The translations under genes and the position numbers were made by a program. From positions 1 through 64,000 of the forward strand of contig JBNGIO010006356.1 of assembly GCA_049999805.1 (NCBI GenBank): a stretch of 64,000 nucleotides of DNA, read 5' to 3'. The notes below the pieces were generated by a model. The model saw nothing but the letters and a program-made list of their open reading frames with translations. It was not told the origin of the DNA and ran no database searches. Shown here one piece after another: positions 1-21,800 of this stretch; position 1 is the first letter of the stretch, and each line of letters begins with the position of its first letter. The stretch comes from Folioceros fuciformis (lineage: Eukaryota; Anthocerotophyta; Anthocerotopsida; Anthocerotales).

Positions 1-559
1 TCACTATATCAGAGATACAGCAGAACGAGGTGTAGTGAAGGTGGAGTCGCCTACGAATAGTGATGATGTCTTAGGTACCCCCTTGCAAGGCTTTTAGAAG
101 CTGTGGGTGCTAGAGTTTGTACCGCAGGGTGTACTGCTCGCAAATTTTTAGGGCTGCTGGTTGCAAAGGGGTTTACCGCCTAGGGCACCTATGGTGTAGG
201 GCTGAGGGCTGCTAGAAAGTGGTCGGGGAGATTCAAGAGGAATTTGGCATCCCGGTGCTATACATTCGTCTTATGTTAACCTGGTTGCAGGAAGGGATGG
301 AAGTGGTGATGAAGCAAGCTCTATTTCTAAAATCAGCAGTGGCTGAAGAGGAGTGGGGAGCCTATGACATGGAGGACTGGGGGGGAGACTCAGACACTAG
401 AAACGAAGAGGGTTTTGTGGAACTTGATTGAGCAATTTACGCCTCCACACAAATAGGGAATGGAGGCTCGTGGTCCTTTAGGGTGGTGTCAACAAAGGGT
501 CTCTTAGAGAAACAAGGTAGGAGTGAAGGACAACTTTCTTGCTAGTCCCTGCGACCCAT
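1..559. other. No gene recognised
   Basis: Only short open frames without a recognisable family occur here. The stretch precedes a decayed reverse-transcriptase relic and may be more of the same decayed element. Confidence 0.4.
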
Positions 560-1330
560 TACACTCTTGATGAGGTCGATGTGGGCAGGACTATGGCTTA
601 CCTAGGAAGAACAAAATACTCACTCAGCTTCCACGAGCAAGCTGATGACTCGATGCTGGTTTTGCCTGGCGGAGAATTGGCAACTAACTCTACGACCTGA
701 TCTCTTCAGATGGCCTAAGTGGCCAGCAAAGGACCTCTAGGTCCTTTTTTAACTATGAAACGTCAGATATCTACCTTTGTTTGGTTCACTCGCAGAAAAT
801 CAGACAACGGCAGCCGTTGGCGCATAGGTGGAGCATATCCATCAGGCGTTAGAAGGTAGCCCTCTACCTCCTTTGGACGACGGCTGGAATTCCCCCTAAG
901 GTTAGATTGACGGTTTGGTGCCTCTTTCAGGCTTGTCTACCAAATGCAGATTGCTGGGATGGGTTGTTAGTTGCAGCAGGGGAGGACACATGCAGACTAC
1001 GCAGCAGTGGGGCTCCTCATAAAAAACAACATATGTTCTTTCAATGTGGGTTTGTCCAAGAGGTCTAGCAGGAGGTGGAGGTCTGGATGCAATGACTCTT
1101 TTCTTTGCTAAATCCGGTACTTACTGAGCAGTCCATCCTCTTTACCCTAGATCAAGCATCTGGTAACCCATTGATACCAAATCAATGGTGGGGTTAGGTG
1201 TGGAGTTCATGCATCTTTTGCCTCTAGTATAATTGGACAGCTGTTGTTTATGGCAGCAAGTCTTCGATGACTACCAAGGCAGTGCTATGACGAGTCTGGG
1301 AACAGGTCTCAACGGCGGCAAAGAATCTTC
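560..1330 (+). mobile_element. Decayed LINE-like retroelement fragment, copy A
   Basis: Reading through stop codons and frame changes, the plus strand holds a QADDS motif at about 638-652, resembling the catalytic ADD box of non-LTR reverse transcriptases. Further on, near 1030-1085, is a Cys/His segment (HMFFQCGF, then a trailing VW) resembling the zinc-binding region that follows the polymerase in plant LINEs. A second segment at about 1183-1260 (NQWWG..VWSS) is shared with the copy near 3540-3600. No continuous frame survives, so this is a relic. The family call rests on short motifs; a profile search would decide it. Confidence 0.5.
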
Positions 1331-2749
1331 AAGCAACCTCTCCCTGTTATTTAAACGGAAGAATTGGAAGTTTGTAGACTTTTTGCAGTTAGGGGGCGAT
1401 GGTACGTGGATTCACAAATGCCCTTGGGGAGGATAATGAGGGAATCAAGACAAACAATACCCTCTCACCTGATTTTAACTCAGAGTGTTGGGATAGTGTA
1501 AGTTTCCTAGACATAGTGTTGTAATCCTCCTAGTAGGCTTCTGCTCTATAATCTGAACGCATTTTCGCGAAAAAAGATTGTTGGAGATTGGGGGAGGCTG
1601 TGGAAGATTGTTGAGGTATTGCTGGAGATTTGTGGACATTGCTGGAAGATAGGAGACATTTGGAATCAGGCCTGTGAGAAACGAGTGTGAACTAGAGGTC
1701 TTGTGTGTTTTGCATGTGTGGAGAGTCTTGCATGTGTGTGTGAAGGAGTATGGCTGATTCGCGGGGTTTCCCAAGGATTGGCATGTGCATGTATGGAGAG
1801 CATCGAATAAGGCCAGATCTGTGAGTCTGGAGCCCTTGGGGTAGAAACCCATGGTGGAAACCTACGGCGGCGCGTGCGCTAGAAAAATATTAGTTAGGGT
1901 TTTGGGTGGGTCCCACCAGGTCGAGGAAACAACTACCGGTCACGGAAACAGCAACCGCGGTCGTGGAGTGGGAACCGATGTCGTAGTGTAGGGTCTGTAG
2001 CAGCTGGACTAACTAGGGGCAGTAGTAGTTGAGCTGATAGGTAGTAGGGGTGGTAATAGGTGAAACCTGACTTAGGTAAGGGTCAATAGTGATAGAAGTT
2101 AGCATTCCTTGGTACAAATCATTCCCTTGGGAGCGAATCATACAACTACAATGACATAGAGGGTGAATGTGGACCTCCCGGTGTCTTTAGACACAAGATT
2201 TCACTCCATGTGGACCTCCCGGTGTCTTTAGACACAAGATTTCACTCCACACAGGGGAACAACACACTAACTCAAGGATTTCGCATTGATTTAGAAGCCC
2301 TTGCTTCCATGCAAGCAAACAAAACGATTGCCGATTTTCGACCTATGCTAGGGATTCAATCTTGAAGAGAAGAATGACAAACAACAATATGAGGGAGAAG
2401 GTTGCCTATGATGCGAGGCTAGTTGGAGGCTTCAGGGGTCACAGACAATGGAGTAAGGTATAGCTTCTTCATAAGGTCAACATCTTCATTAGTAATCCCT
2501 CGTTCAAGGTTTGGGTTTGTTTCGACTCAAGATGTAAAGGAGAGACTGACTTGTATAGCGAGGGTCTACCGGGGAGAATGACTACCTTTCAAATAGAGTC
2601 AACTTGAAGAGGAGGAAGCTCCCGAGCCAGCACAAGAGGTCTTTGAAGCAAGCTTTCGATCAGATTCGTTTGCAGACCTAGCAAATGGAGAGTGGCACTC
2701 CCAAGATGACTTGTGATGCATCTCGAATTGAACCTCTTGCTTCTTCTGT
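1331..2749. other. Intergenic, no gene recognised
   Basis: Open frames here, including one of 125 codons on the minus strand at 1475-1852, show no family motif. The only clear structure is the 41-bp tandem duplication listed separately. Confidence 0.5.
2167..2248. repeat. 41-bp tandem duplication
   Basis: Two adjacent copies of a 41-bp unit (2167-2207 and 2208-2248) appear identical by eye. Each contains the short inverted pair gtgtcttt/agacac. Confidence 0.9.
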
Positions 2750-3159
2750 AGTCGATCCCCCACTTACAGACTAGCTTAGTTTGCTCACTATCCCACTTGT
2801 TCTGAGAGAGTCACCACTCAGAAGCCAATGACTTCGAGGTTGAAGCAATCTAGATGTTGCCAACTGAAGGAAATCAAGCTCTTATGGTCTACTAAGGGTA
2901 TCCCTTCTAATGTTAGGATCATGATGAGGTGTTTCTTCCAACCTTGCCTACCTTATGCCGATAGGTGGGATGGTTTGCTGTTAGCGGTGGGGAGAGAGTT
3001 AATTGTATGATGTGCACTACGAGTATTGCCCATAAAAGTTATCACATATTCTTTAGTCGTGAGTATGCTCAAGCAGTGTGGCATGAGGTTGAGGAATGAC
3101 AACAAGGCCCTTTTCGTATGAAGAACATTGTAAAACAGCCCTTTCTGGTCATGAGAACT

Positions 3160-3528
3160 TGTTAGATAACCTTGTAGGGTTATTAAAGCCCAATGTGCTT
3201 AGACTAATGTGATTAGTCTAATTAAGCTAATGTGATTAGTCTAATTAAACTAGTGTGATAAGTTTAATTAGACTAATGTAATTAGTCTAAGATTAATGTT
3301 TAATTAAGTATCATTAGCTTAAGCTAATCTTTAGGAAGCTTCCTGCATAGCTTTCTGTGAGCTTCTTGTGAAGCTTCCTTGGGAGCTTTTCTAGAGGGTA
3401 TAAATACCCTCTTGAGCTCCCTTTGCAATAGAGCTGTGAGAGACACTGTGAGACCTCTCTTTCTCCTCTCCTCTCCTCCTCCCTTCTTCTCTCCTCTCCT
3501 TCACCATTCTCCTCTAATGATCCTTTCA
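3160..3528 (+). mobile_element. Possible solo LTR nested in LINE-like copy B
   Basis: The extra segment starts with TG (3160) and ends with CA (3528). It contains AT-rich tandem repeats, a TATA box (tataaata near 3399) and a downstream pyrimidine-rich tract (about 3450-3515), the usual layout of a plant LTR promoter. The flanking five bases, gaact on the left and aacct on the right, are only a weak candidate target-site duplication. No internal retrotransposon coding region follows, so if it is an LTR it is solo. Confidence 0.4.
3202..3290. repeat. AT-rich tandem repeat, about 23-bp unit
   Basis: Roughly four imperfect copies of a unit of the form actaatgtgattagtctaat lie in series. Each unit is itself partly palindromic (attagac/gtctaat). 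The array sits in the upstream part of the LTR-like segment. Confidence 0.8.
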
Positions 3529-3916
3529 AACCTGACCCTTCAAAATCAATGGTGGGGTTTGGTTTGGAGCTCTTATTTGCATGGCCTATGGATCACTTGG
3601 ACAACAATTGTTTAGAGAGGCAAGGAACCAATAACTACTAGGCCCCTACTTTGGTATTTGGGAGCATCTACTAATTGCTGCATACGGCTTGAAAGTAGTG
3701 GCTCCTCATAAATTCAAGAGAAAGGAATGGAACGATAATCTTCCTGACGTCACGAAAAGATGCTCATTAAAATCATGCTTGTCCTTGGAGAGGGCAGCAA
3801 GGCAAGGGAGGTTAACCTAACCTTCAACTATGCATAACATGATAGTTATTGGCTTCCAATAGAGTTAAGAGTTGTTTTTATTTCCCATTAGGGGATGCTG
3901 TTTATGACATGATAGC

Positions 3917-4079
3917 CCCTCACGGATTAAGTTGTTTGCTCTATGGATATTCCCTCACGGATTNNNNNNNNNNTGGATATTCCCTCACGGATTAAGTTGT
4001 TTGCTCTATGGATATTCCCTTACGGATTAAGTTGTTTGCTCTATGGATATTCCCTCACGGATTAAGTCGTTTGCTCTAT
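3917..4079. repeat. 35-bp tandem repeat array with internal gap
   Basis: About five copies of a 35-bp unit containing cacggattaagttgtttgct run head to tail. Ten Ns (3964-3973) interrupt the array, so its true copy number is unknown. The units abut directly with no unique spacers. Confidence 0.9.
3964..3973. other. Assembly gap (10 N)
   Basis: Ten undetermined bases inside the 35-bp repeat array, probably from collapse of the repeat. Confidence 1.
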
Positions 4080-4447
4080 ATAATCTCCACAACAGCTCCA
4101 TGCTCTCATAATCTGATCTATGTACACTAAGAAAAAGAAAGAAATGTTGACAGTCTTCATATTCAGGGAAGTACACCCGTATACACCCATAATTAGATGA
4201 CGTAGTGGTATGGCCCTGACGTACATTTATTTTCTGGAGATGAAAATCTGAAAATGAGATAAAGTGTTATCCAAAATTAGTATGTATTCTTAAACATTCC
4301 AGTTGCATACATGCCACACCGACGCTGGGACCGGTGTGGTATTCGATCGATAGCCCGGGAATGTGCGACCCTGATGCCCAGCCACTTTCAAGTGCTGCGA
4401 GTCCGAGAGCCTAGAGGGTACTACCTGTTTCTACACTACAGTATTGG

Positions 4448-9406
<4,959 letters not shown>

Positions 9407-11921
9407 GAAGCACAATCGGGAAGCCTGCCGGCTGGTACCTGCATAACGTGAGGGAATTCCATGAAAAGAACAATCCTCCTCCCTCCTGACACTGCAACAC
9501 ACAAGCTAGGCAAGTCGCAGACGCCCCCCATTCCTTCCCCTACCTCACTCAGCAGCCTGCAGTTGAGGTCATTCTCAAGGATTCCGTCTCCCTCCACGCT
9601 AAAATCGGGCAGTGAAAATCCGAGCCATCATGCCATCACCTGGACACGCGCATTCCGCAGCAGGAAGAGCGCACGCACCAAGAGGAGTGAGACGCAGGTG
9701 GCCAATGCACGGCCTGGACCGTGGAGCAGGCAATGACGAAGAAATGGCACAAGGCGCCCCACCCACTGCCCGGGAACCACACGCCAAAAAGGACGAAATT
9801 TCAACCATGTGCAGAAGGTATCTACACGGATAGCACACCTCCGCGCTCCCCTTCTTTCCCGCATCCGGTCGCAAGCTGTGAAATTCCGAGCACCCGTGCA
9901 AGGTCCTGCGCAGGTAGCTGAGACGCACCAGGCACTCTGTGCTAGAGACGAAAATCGATCAGCCCGACTTCCAAGGACAGTGGCTGGTGATGGACCCTTC
10001 CCTGGTCATGTGCCCGCACCTCTCGCCCCTTCGAGATCTCACATCCACCTCCCCGTGCGGTGCGGTAGCCATTGCAAGCCAATTCCCGTTGACCCAACGT
10101 CCATCGTCGGGTTCTCCCCACCGCAGGATACATACTCATATACATAGCCCGTGGCAGATAAATTTTATTCGGATGCACCTCCATTCCATAATAAGCCATG
10201 ACAGCCTGAGAGCGGCCACGTGTGAAAAACGTTATAAAAATCAGGTGAAAATTATCCTTCCGAACTGCTGCAGCATGCGGATACAAACCGGTACACCGAA
10301 TCTGCGGCAAAGCCATCATTTTCTCCCAAATTTGGGAAGGAAGGGGTATTTAAAAAAAACGAAAATGAATTCGAGCCTCCGAGGCTTGCGTCGGGTACAC
10401 CAGACATAATTGGCTTGAAGTCGCCGAGCTCGGGGGCTTCACGTCAAGGGGGGCAACACAGGTGTGCCACAAGCGTTTTCTAATGCTGGCTGCAATTGTT
10501 ACACAAAGGAGGGGCCCGTCGGCTTGTCCGCTTTGAAATCAGGAACGGAATGGGCCCCATGTGGCACGGCCACAGCATAGGTGCGGAATGTAGCCACTTC
10601 ATGCCAGCCCAGGCGCCAACCCGATACAAGACTATTACACTACATTGTACATGCGTGTTTAGGAGTGAGTATCGAGGCCCCAGTGGATCCAGCTTCAGTG
10701 AAAGGTGTGTTTGGGTAGTCACTAGCCAGTCGAAGAGCGAGGAGGTGGGGTGCTGCCCACATTCCAAGATTCTGGGACAAAGTCGGGTGTGACATTTCAG
10801 GACACACATAGCAGGAGGGCAGGCANNNNNNNNNNNNNNNNNNNNNNNNNNNNNNNNNNNNNNNNNNNNNNNNNNNNNNNNNNNNNNNNNNNNNNNNNNN
10901 NNNNNNNNNNNNNNNNNNNNNNNNNCGGGGGCTGTTGAGCATAACGTGCCTGCGGTTGAGTGCTGCACCTACTGTGCGTACGGGATCTGGTTCCATGGTG
11001 TCAGCACTGTGGAATTCTAGCGTACTGCGCATCACCGTCGACTGCCACCTTGCTTACATGATGTCGACTCCTCATCGTCCTACGCAGACACTGTGGTGCC
11101 GTTTGGGAGTCGGAACCATTTGCATGACGAGGTTGCCCGCCTCGCTAACGTGAATGCGACGCCTGTCTTCGTATTAGCCAAGAGTACATGGAACTTGGAA
11201 GGTACATGATATTTGAAGGAGCTCAAGAGGCGTGAGAATCTGGATCATTCGGTTGGGAAGGAGAAATAGAGGAATCCCAAAGGTTGTTAAGTAGTCTCCG
11301 AATTCAAGGGGTGCAGGAGGGGTGGAAGACTAAGTTGATGAGAAAAGCCCTTGGAAGGGGAAATTACAAGGAATTAGGCAGCAAGTGCATTACATTGTGC
11401 CCTCGGAGGACATTCAATCAGGATAACAGGTAGTCATATGTTTCGTTGTTAAGATTTTAGTAAGCTTTGAAAATATTGATATATTCTTGTCCAGATTATC
11501 GTACCCGTACCCTACCCTGCCCCTGTGAGATAAACCTGTGTTTCCATATCTGTATGTACTGTAAGTACAAAAGAACTTACTGAAGCGTAAACGCAAAAAG
11601 TTACAAAGGCTTGGCCAACCGCCCGAGTGTTGAGTCATGGTCCTGGGACACCCAGGCAGCCCGTGATCCCAGCGACGAGCTATGCACGCCGTGAGGACTG
11701 TTTGTGCAGCGTGCGGAGCAGTGGCGTGAAACAAGGAGAAGGAAGCGTCACCCAATCCTTCCTCCCTTCGGTTCAAAACTGAGGAGCCAGGGGAATGGCC
11801 GGGCCGCCATTGCAACGGGACGATCCATGGCAGCGACTGCAGCCGCGGCCGCAGCGGCAGAACTGGTGGCGGCGGGGGCCACGGATCGTTGACGACGGCT
11901 GCCAGAGGGGAAGGAAGAGCA
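9407..11921. promoter_or_regulatory. Shared upstream region of the divergent ABCC pair
   Basis: About 2.5 kb separates the two divergent start codons and must hold both promoters. It includes a perfect G-box core CACGTG at 10217-10222 and a 100-N gap at 10826-10925. No convincing gene is seen; open frames at 9600-10400 have no family motif. No TMD0-like membrane segment that could be an upstream exon was recognised, but exons inside the gap cannot be excluded. Confidence 0.5.
10826..10925. other. Assembly gap (100 N)
   Basis: Exactly 100 Ns, a size often used for gaps of unknown length. Confidence 1.
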
Positions 11922-17069
<5,148 letters not shown>

Positions 17070-18412
17070 GTCACTCCTGAGCTTAACATGACTCAGAATT
17101 GGTATGCTTCGTTTTCAACTTGTGTGTGTACGTTGTGTCCCTGCTCTCAAAATTCGAAGAGTGAGTCTACATGGACTGTGCCGGTTCGATCCCCTTGTCA
17201 TAGAAGACTGAAAGCCCAGGAAAACAGAAGTCGGGACGTTTGTTCTCACAAGATCGGAGCTCGAGCATCCAGCCACGCAACTTTCGCAACCAATTATCGC
17301 GTGCGTGATTGAAAAACGACACGCAAAGCCAAAGGAACAGCTTAGGGAAAGGAACTGGAGATAAATACTTTGACGAGCCATGAAAATTCAAGCACTTCAT
17401 TGTCAGCAGGTGGGAGCAGTGGTAGCTCAGACGCAGGCAACCAAATGCTGTCTTCTCGTGCTCCGAGGCCCACTAGTCTAGAACTAAATAGGAGAGGACG
17501 AGTTTGCATCGTGATGGCATAGTTCCTTTGCCTTTCAGAGTATTTTGCCTTTCAGAGTATACAAGAACAAGTGTAGCATAGGCCATTTGGACCAAACATT
17601 TGCTAGTTAGCAAATTGGATGACATCTCGTCTAAACTATGTAAACTGCGTATGTACTTTGCACCAAGAGGCCCTGGGTTACCTCTGGATCCCGATATCCT
17701 GCTAATCGTCGGCCATGCCAGAAGTGGAGTTCGGGAGGGCTAAATTTAGCCCCGATGTTCGTGGGAGCTAGTGCCTTTTTTTGGCTTTCCACCCCTGAGT
17801 CTAATTTTTGTTGAATGGAGCATCCGTCTCCTCTTCCAATGAAATATTCTTCCTGCAAGGTCCAGATCTGCAGCTTTCTTCTTCCCCGCCAGTGCGCGAC
17901 CGATTCAGAGATACCGCGCCGGATGTGTGAAAACGTTTCCCCTGCCTTCCTCACCTTCCATGCTAATCCTCAATTCATTCCACAAATCCAAACACCTTTT
18001 TGCTTGAGTGCAAAAGCTAGCATACTTTGCACATCTACCCCTCCAGGTGACGTCAGGTGCCAATGCTTTGAGCGCGGACGGAGCAACGTCTACGCGGGTC
18101 CACCCCCTAATGCACGTCGTGACCTCAGGTGTTCCTGTCACAATTACCAGATAAATCCAACAACTGGACCTCCGATTCCATCGCATGGGAGCCCAATTTC
18201 AAGCCTGCAGGCTGCACCCCTGAATCGTCAAGCCCTAGCCCCACTCCGTGATCCGGGACATCGCAAGCTAGCCAACCATCGCCATGTCTCAGTTTGAGGG
18301 AGATGGAGCTAAGCAAGCATATTCCCCTCACCAAAGGAAGTAGTATTCTCTGACTCCACACCTGGTACTGGCTGGCTAGCTGATCTTTGTCATCATCTTT
18401 GTCAGTTCAGCC
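17070..18412. other. Intergenic between two convergent genes
   Basis: This holds the 3' flanks of the plus-strand ABCC gene and the minus-strand PPR gene. A short direct repeat (tgcctttcagagtat, twice, near 17528-17560) is visible. No coding region is recognised. Confidence 0.6.
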
Positions 18413-18826
18413 TTAGGGACGACCCTTACAACTGCAGGAACCGTTTACGAAACGATGCACCCGGTATCCATCCCTCACGACAATGTCTCTCTGTTCGAGC
18501 CTTGACATGATCTCAGTGGAACTGTGGCAGTCACCGCACATGCGTAGGTTTTTCGTTACCATCAGGGTTGTCCCGCTCGGAGTGTTCAAGAGACCAAACG
18601 CCAGAGCTAGCTTCTCAGCGTGACCACAAAGTGCATCTTCTTTTTCGTTTTCAGATAGCGGCTTCAGTACCAAGTTAGTCTGAGGCAAGTGGCCTCCTTC
18701 CTGCTTCAGACGGGCATTGGTGCTCTTGACCTTAAGAGCTATATCTTCTCTCGTTTCTCCCACCACAAACCGATGTATCTGCTTGTTCACCTCGATGGTC
18801 GTGACTGCAGGTTTCTTGTTAGCTCC
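18413..18826 (-). other. DYW:KP-like cytidine-deaminase-fold domain of the PPR gene
   Basis: Encodes residues 1343-1479. HAE is encoded at 18614-18622 and the final GRP just before the stop at 18413-18415. The CxxCH zinc site is kept (CGDCH). Confidence 0.75.
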
Positions 18827-21800
18827 TGCTACCCTTCGCTGTGTTTCAATCTTGTCTACATCGGGCCACCTACCTGCATCTGCGTAGGCGTTGGCCATGA
18901 GAACATATGCAGTCGCATCCTGGGGTTCCAGCCTAACAATCCTTTCAAAACACCACAAAGCCCTGTCTACATCCCCGTGAATTTTGCAGGCATTCAACAA
19001 AGACCTCAAGCCCACGACATTACTCTGCCCCTCACATGACAAAAGCATCTTCTCCGCCTCCTCTAAATGGCCAGCACGCCCAAGAAGATCAATCATGCAG
19101 GTGTAATGCTCAATAGTAGGATTGATGCCGTGCCGTTCAGCCATGGAATCAAAGTGTTTGCAACCCTCGTGGACCAGGCCCTCATGACTGCAGGCCGTTA
19201 GAAGGCAAGTAAAAGTAGCTTCATTAGGCCGAACACCGGCCATTAACATCTCGTCAAAACAACCTAGTGCCTTGTGACCTTCATCACAAGCACCATACCC
19301 AGCAATAAGCGCTGTCCATGTCACCACATCCCTTTGGGTCATGCTGTCCAAAACGTGGCGTGCCTCTTCCAGTTCACCACATTTCACATACATGTCCACC
19401 AGGCGGTTGCCCACCACTACATCATCCAGCAGTCCCCTGTCGACAATCTGTGAGTGCAGTTGCCTGCCCTTCTGTAACGCACCAGAGCTTCCACAGGCCT
19501 TCAGAAGACAAGAGAAAGTGACATGGTCAGCCAAACCAAGGTCCGCCTCCTCCATTTGTCCATACACAGCAAGCGCCTCTTGGCCGAGTCCCTGCTCTGC
19601 ATACCCGGCAATCATTGTATTCCATGTCACCACATCTTTTGTGGCCATGTTGTCAAAAACATGGCGTGCATCTTCCAGTTCACCACATTTTGTATACATG
19701 CCCACAAGGCAGTTGCCCACCACAACCTCATCCAGCAGTCCTCTTTTGACTATCTGTGAGTGCAGCTGCATGCCCTTCTGTAAGGCACCACTGCTTCCAC
19801 AGGCCTTCAGAAGGCAAGCAAAAGTAACATGGTCAGCCAAAACGAGGCCGGCCTCCTCCATTCGTCCATACACAACAAGCGCCTCATGGCCTAGTCCCTG
19901 CCGTGTATACCCAGCAATGAGAGCATTCCATGTCACCACATCCTTTGTGGCCAAAGTGTAAAAAACCTGGCGCGCATCTTCCAGTTCACCACATTTTGCA
20001 TACATGTCCACCAGGCAGGTGCCCACCACTACATTATCCAGAAGTCCTCTTTCAACAACCTGTGAGTGCAGCTGCATGCCTTTCTGTAAGGCACCAATGC
20101 TTCCACAGGCCTTCAAAAGGCAAGCAAATGTAACATGATCAGCCAAAATGAGGCCCTCCTCCTCCATTTGTTCATACAGAACAAGTGCCTCGTGTCCCAG
20201 CCCTTGCTCGGAATACCCAGCAATCAGCACCGTCCATGTCACTACACTCTTTGTGGCCAAGCTGTCAAAAACCTGGTGTGCACGTTTCAGTCTGCCACAT
20301 TTTACATACATGTCCACCAGGCAGCTGCCCACCACCATGTTCTCTAGCAGCCCTCTTTCGACAATCTCTGAGTGCAGCTGCATGCCCTTCCATAAGGCAC
20401 CAGTGCTTCCACAGGCCTTCAGAAGACAAGCGAAAGTAACATGGTCAGCCAAAGTAGGGCCCGTCTCCTCCATTTGCTCATACACACCGAGCGCCTCTTG
20501 GCCGAGACCTTGCTGCGCATACCCAGCAATCATGACATTCCATGTCACCACGTCCTTTACGGCCATGCTGTCGAAGACCTGGCGTGCAGCTCCTACTTCG
20601 CCACATTTTGCATACATGTCCACCAGGCAGTTGCCCATCACAACGTCATCCAGCAGTCCTCTTTCAACGATCTGTGAGTGCAGTTGCATGCCCTTCTGTA
20701 AGGCACCAGTGCTTCCACATGCCTTCAGAAGGCAAGTAAAAGTGACATGATCAGCTAAAATAAGGCCCGCCTTCTCCATTTTTCCGTACACAACAAGCGC
20801 GTCTTGGCCTCGTCCTTTCTGCGAATACCCAGCAATCAGCGCTGTCCATGTCACCACATCCTTTGTGGCCAAGCTGTCAAAAACCTGGCGTGCATCTTCC
20901 AGTTCACCAAATTTCGCATACATGTCCACCAGGCAATTGCCTACCACTACGTCATCCAGCAGTCCTCTTTCAACAATCTGTGCGTGCAGTTGCATGCCCT
21001 TCTGTAAAGCACCAGTGGTTGTACAGGCCTTCAGAAGGCAAGAAAAAGTAACTTGGTCAGCCAGAATGGGGTTCGCCTCCTCCATTTGTTCATATACAAG
21101 TAGCGCCTCTTGGCCGAGTCCTTGCTGTGCATACCCAGCAATTAGGACATTCCATGTCACCGCATCCTTTGTGGGCAAGCTTTGAAAAACTCGGCGTGCA
21201 TCCTCCAGTTCACCACATTTGGCATACATGTCCACCAGGGAGTTGCCCAAAACAACATTACCCAGCAGTCCTCTTTCGACAATCTGTGACTCCAGGTGCC
21301 TGCCCTCTTTTAAGGCACGAGTGGTTGCACAGGCCTTAAGGAGGCAAGCAAATGTCACATGGTTAGCCAAAGTGAGGCCCGCATCCTCCATTTGTCCATA
21401 CACAGCAAGCGCCTCTTGTCCGAGTCCTTGCTGTGCATACCCAGCGATGAGGGCGGTCCATGTCACCACATTCTTTGTTGCCAAGCCATCAAAAACCTGG
21501 CGTGCATCTCCCAGTTCACCACATTTTGCATACATGTCTAGCAGGCAGGTGCCCATCATTACGTTATCCAGGAGACCTCTTTCAACAATCTGCGAGTGCA
21601 GCTGCCTACCCTCCTGTAAGTCTCCAGTGCTTGCACAGGCCTTCAGAAGGCAAGAAAAAGTGACATGGTCAGCCAAAATCAGCCCTGCTTCCTCCATTTG
21701 TCTATACACCGCAAGTGCCTCATGTCCGAGCCCTTGATGGGAATACCCAGAAATCAGCACGGTCCACGTCACCACATCCTTTGCCTTCATGCTCTCAAAA

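Larger units (their letters stand above)
2750..3660 (+). mobile_element. Decayed LINE-like retroelement fragment, copy B (interrupted)
   Basis: This stretch parallels copy A. The segment at about 2935-3100 reads as a zinc-binding tail (CMMCTTSIAHKSYHIFF, then AVWHEVEE) and that at 3541-3610 reads NQWWGLVWSS, as in copy A. In copy A the two blocks are about 100 bp apart; here they are separated by an extra stretch of about 370 bp with LTR-like features, listed separately. The copies are diverged and broken by stops, so both insertions are old. Confidence 0.45.
3661..4447. other. Intergenic, tandem repeat but no gene
   Basis: No coding region is recognised. It contains the 35-bp tandem array and a small assembly gap. 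Its right end (about 4080-4447) is the 3' flank of the minus-strand ABCC gene. Confidence 0.6.

Noticed and set aside
1475-1852. Minus-strand frame of 125 codons
   Set aside because: No motif; composition reflects gt/ca-rich repeats on the strand.
3917-4079. CRISPR-like array
   Set aside because: The 35-bp units are contiguous with no unique spacers, and the DNA is nuclear plant sequence.
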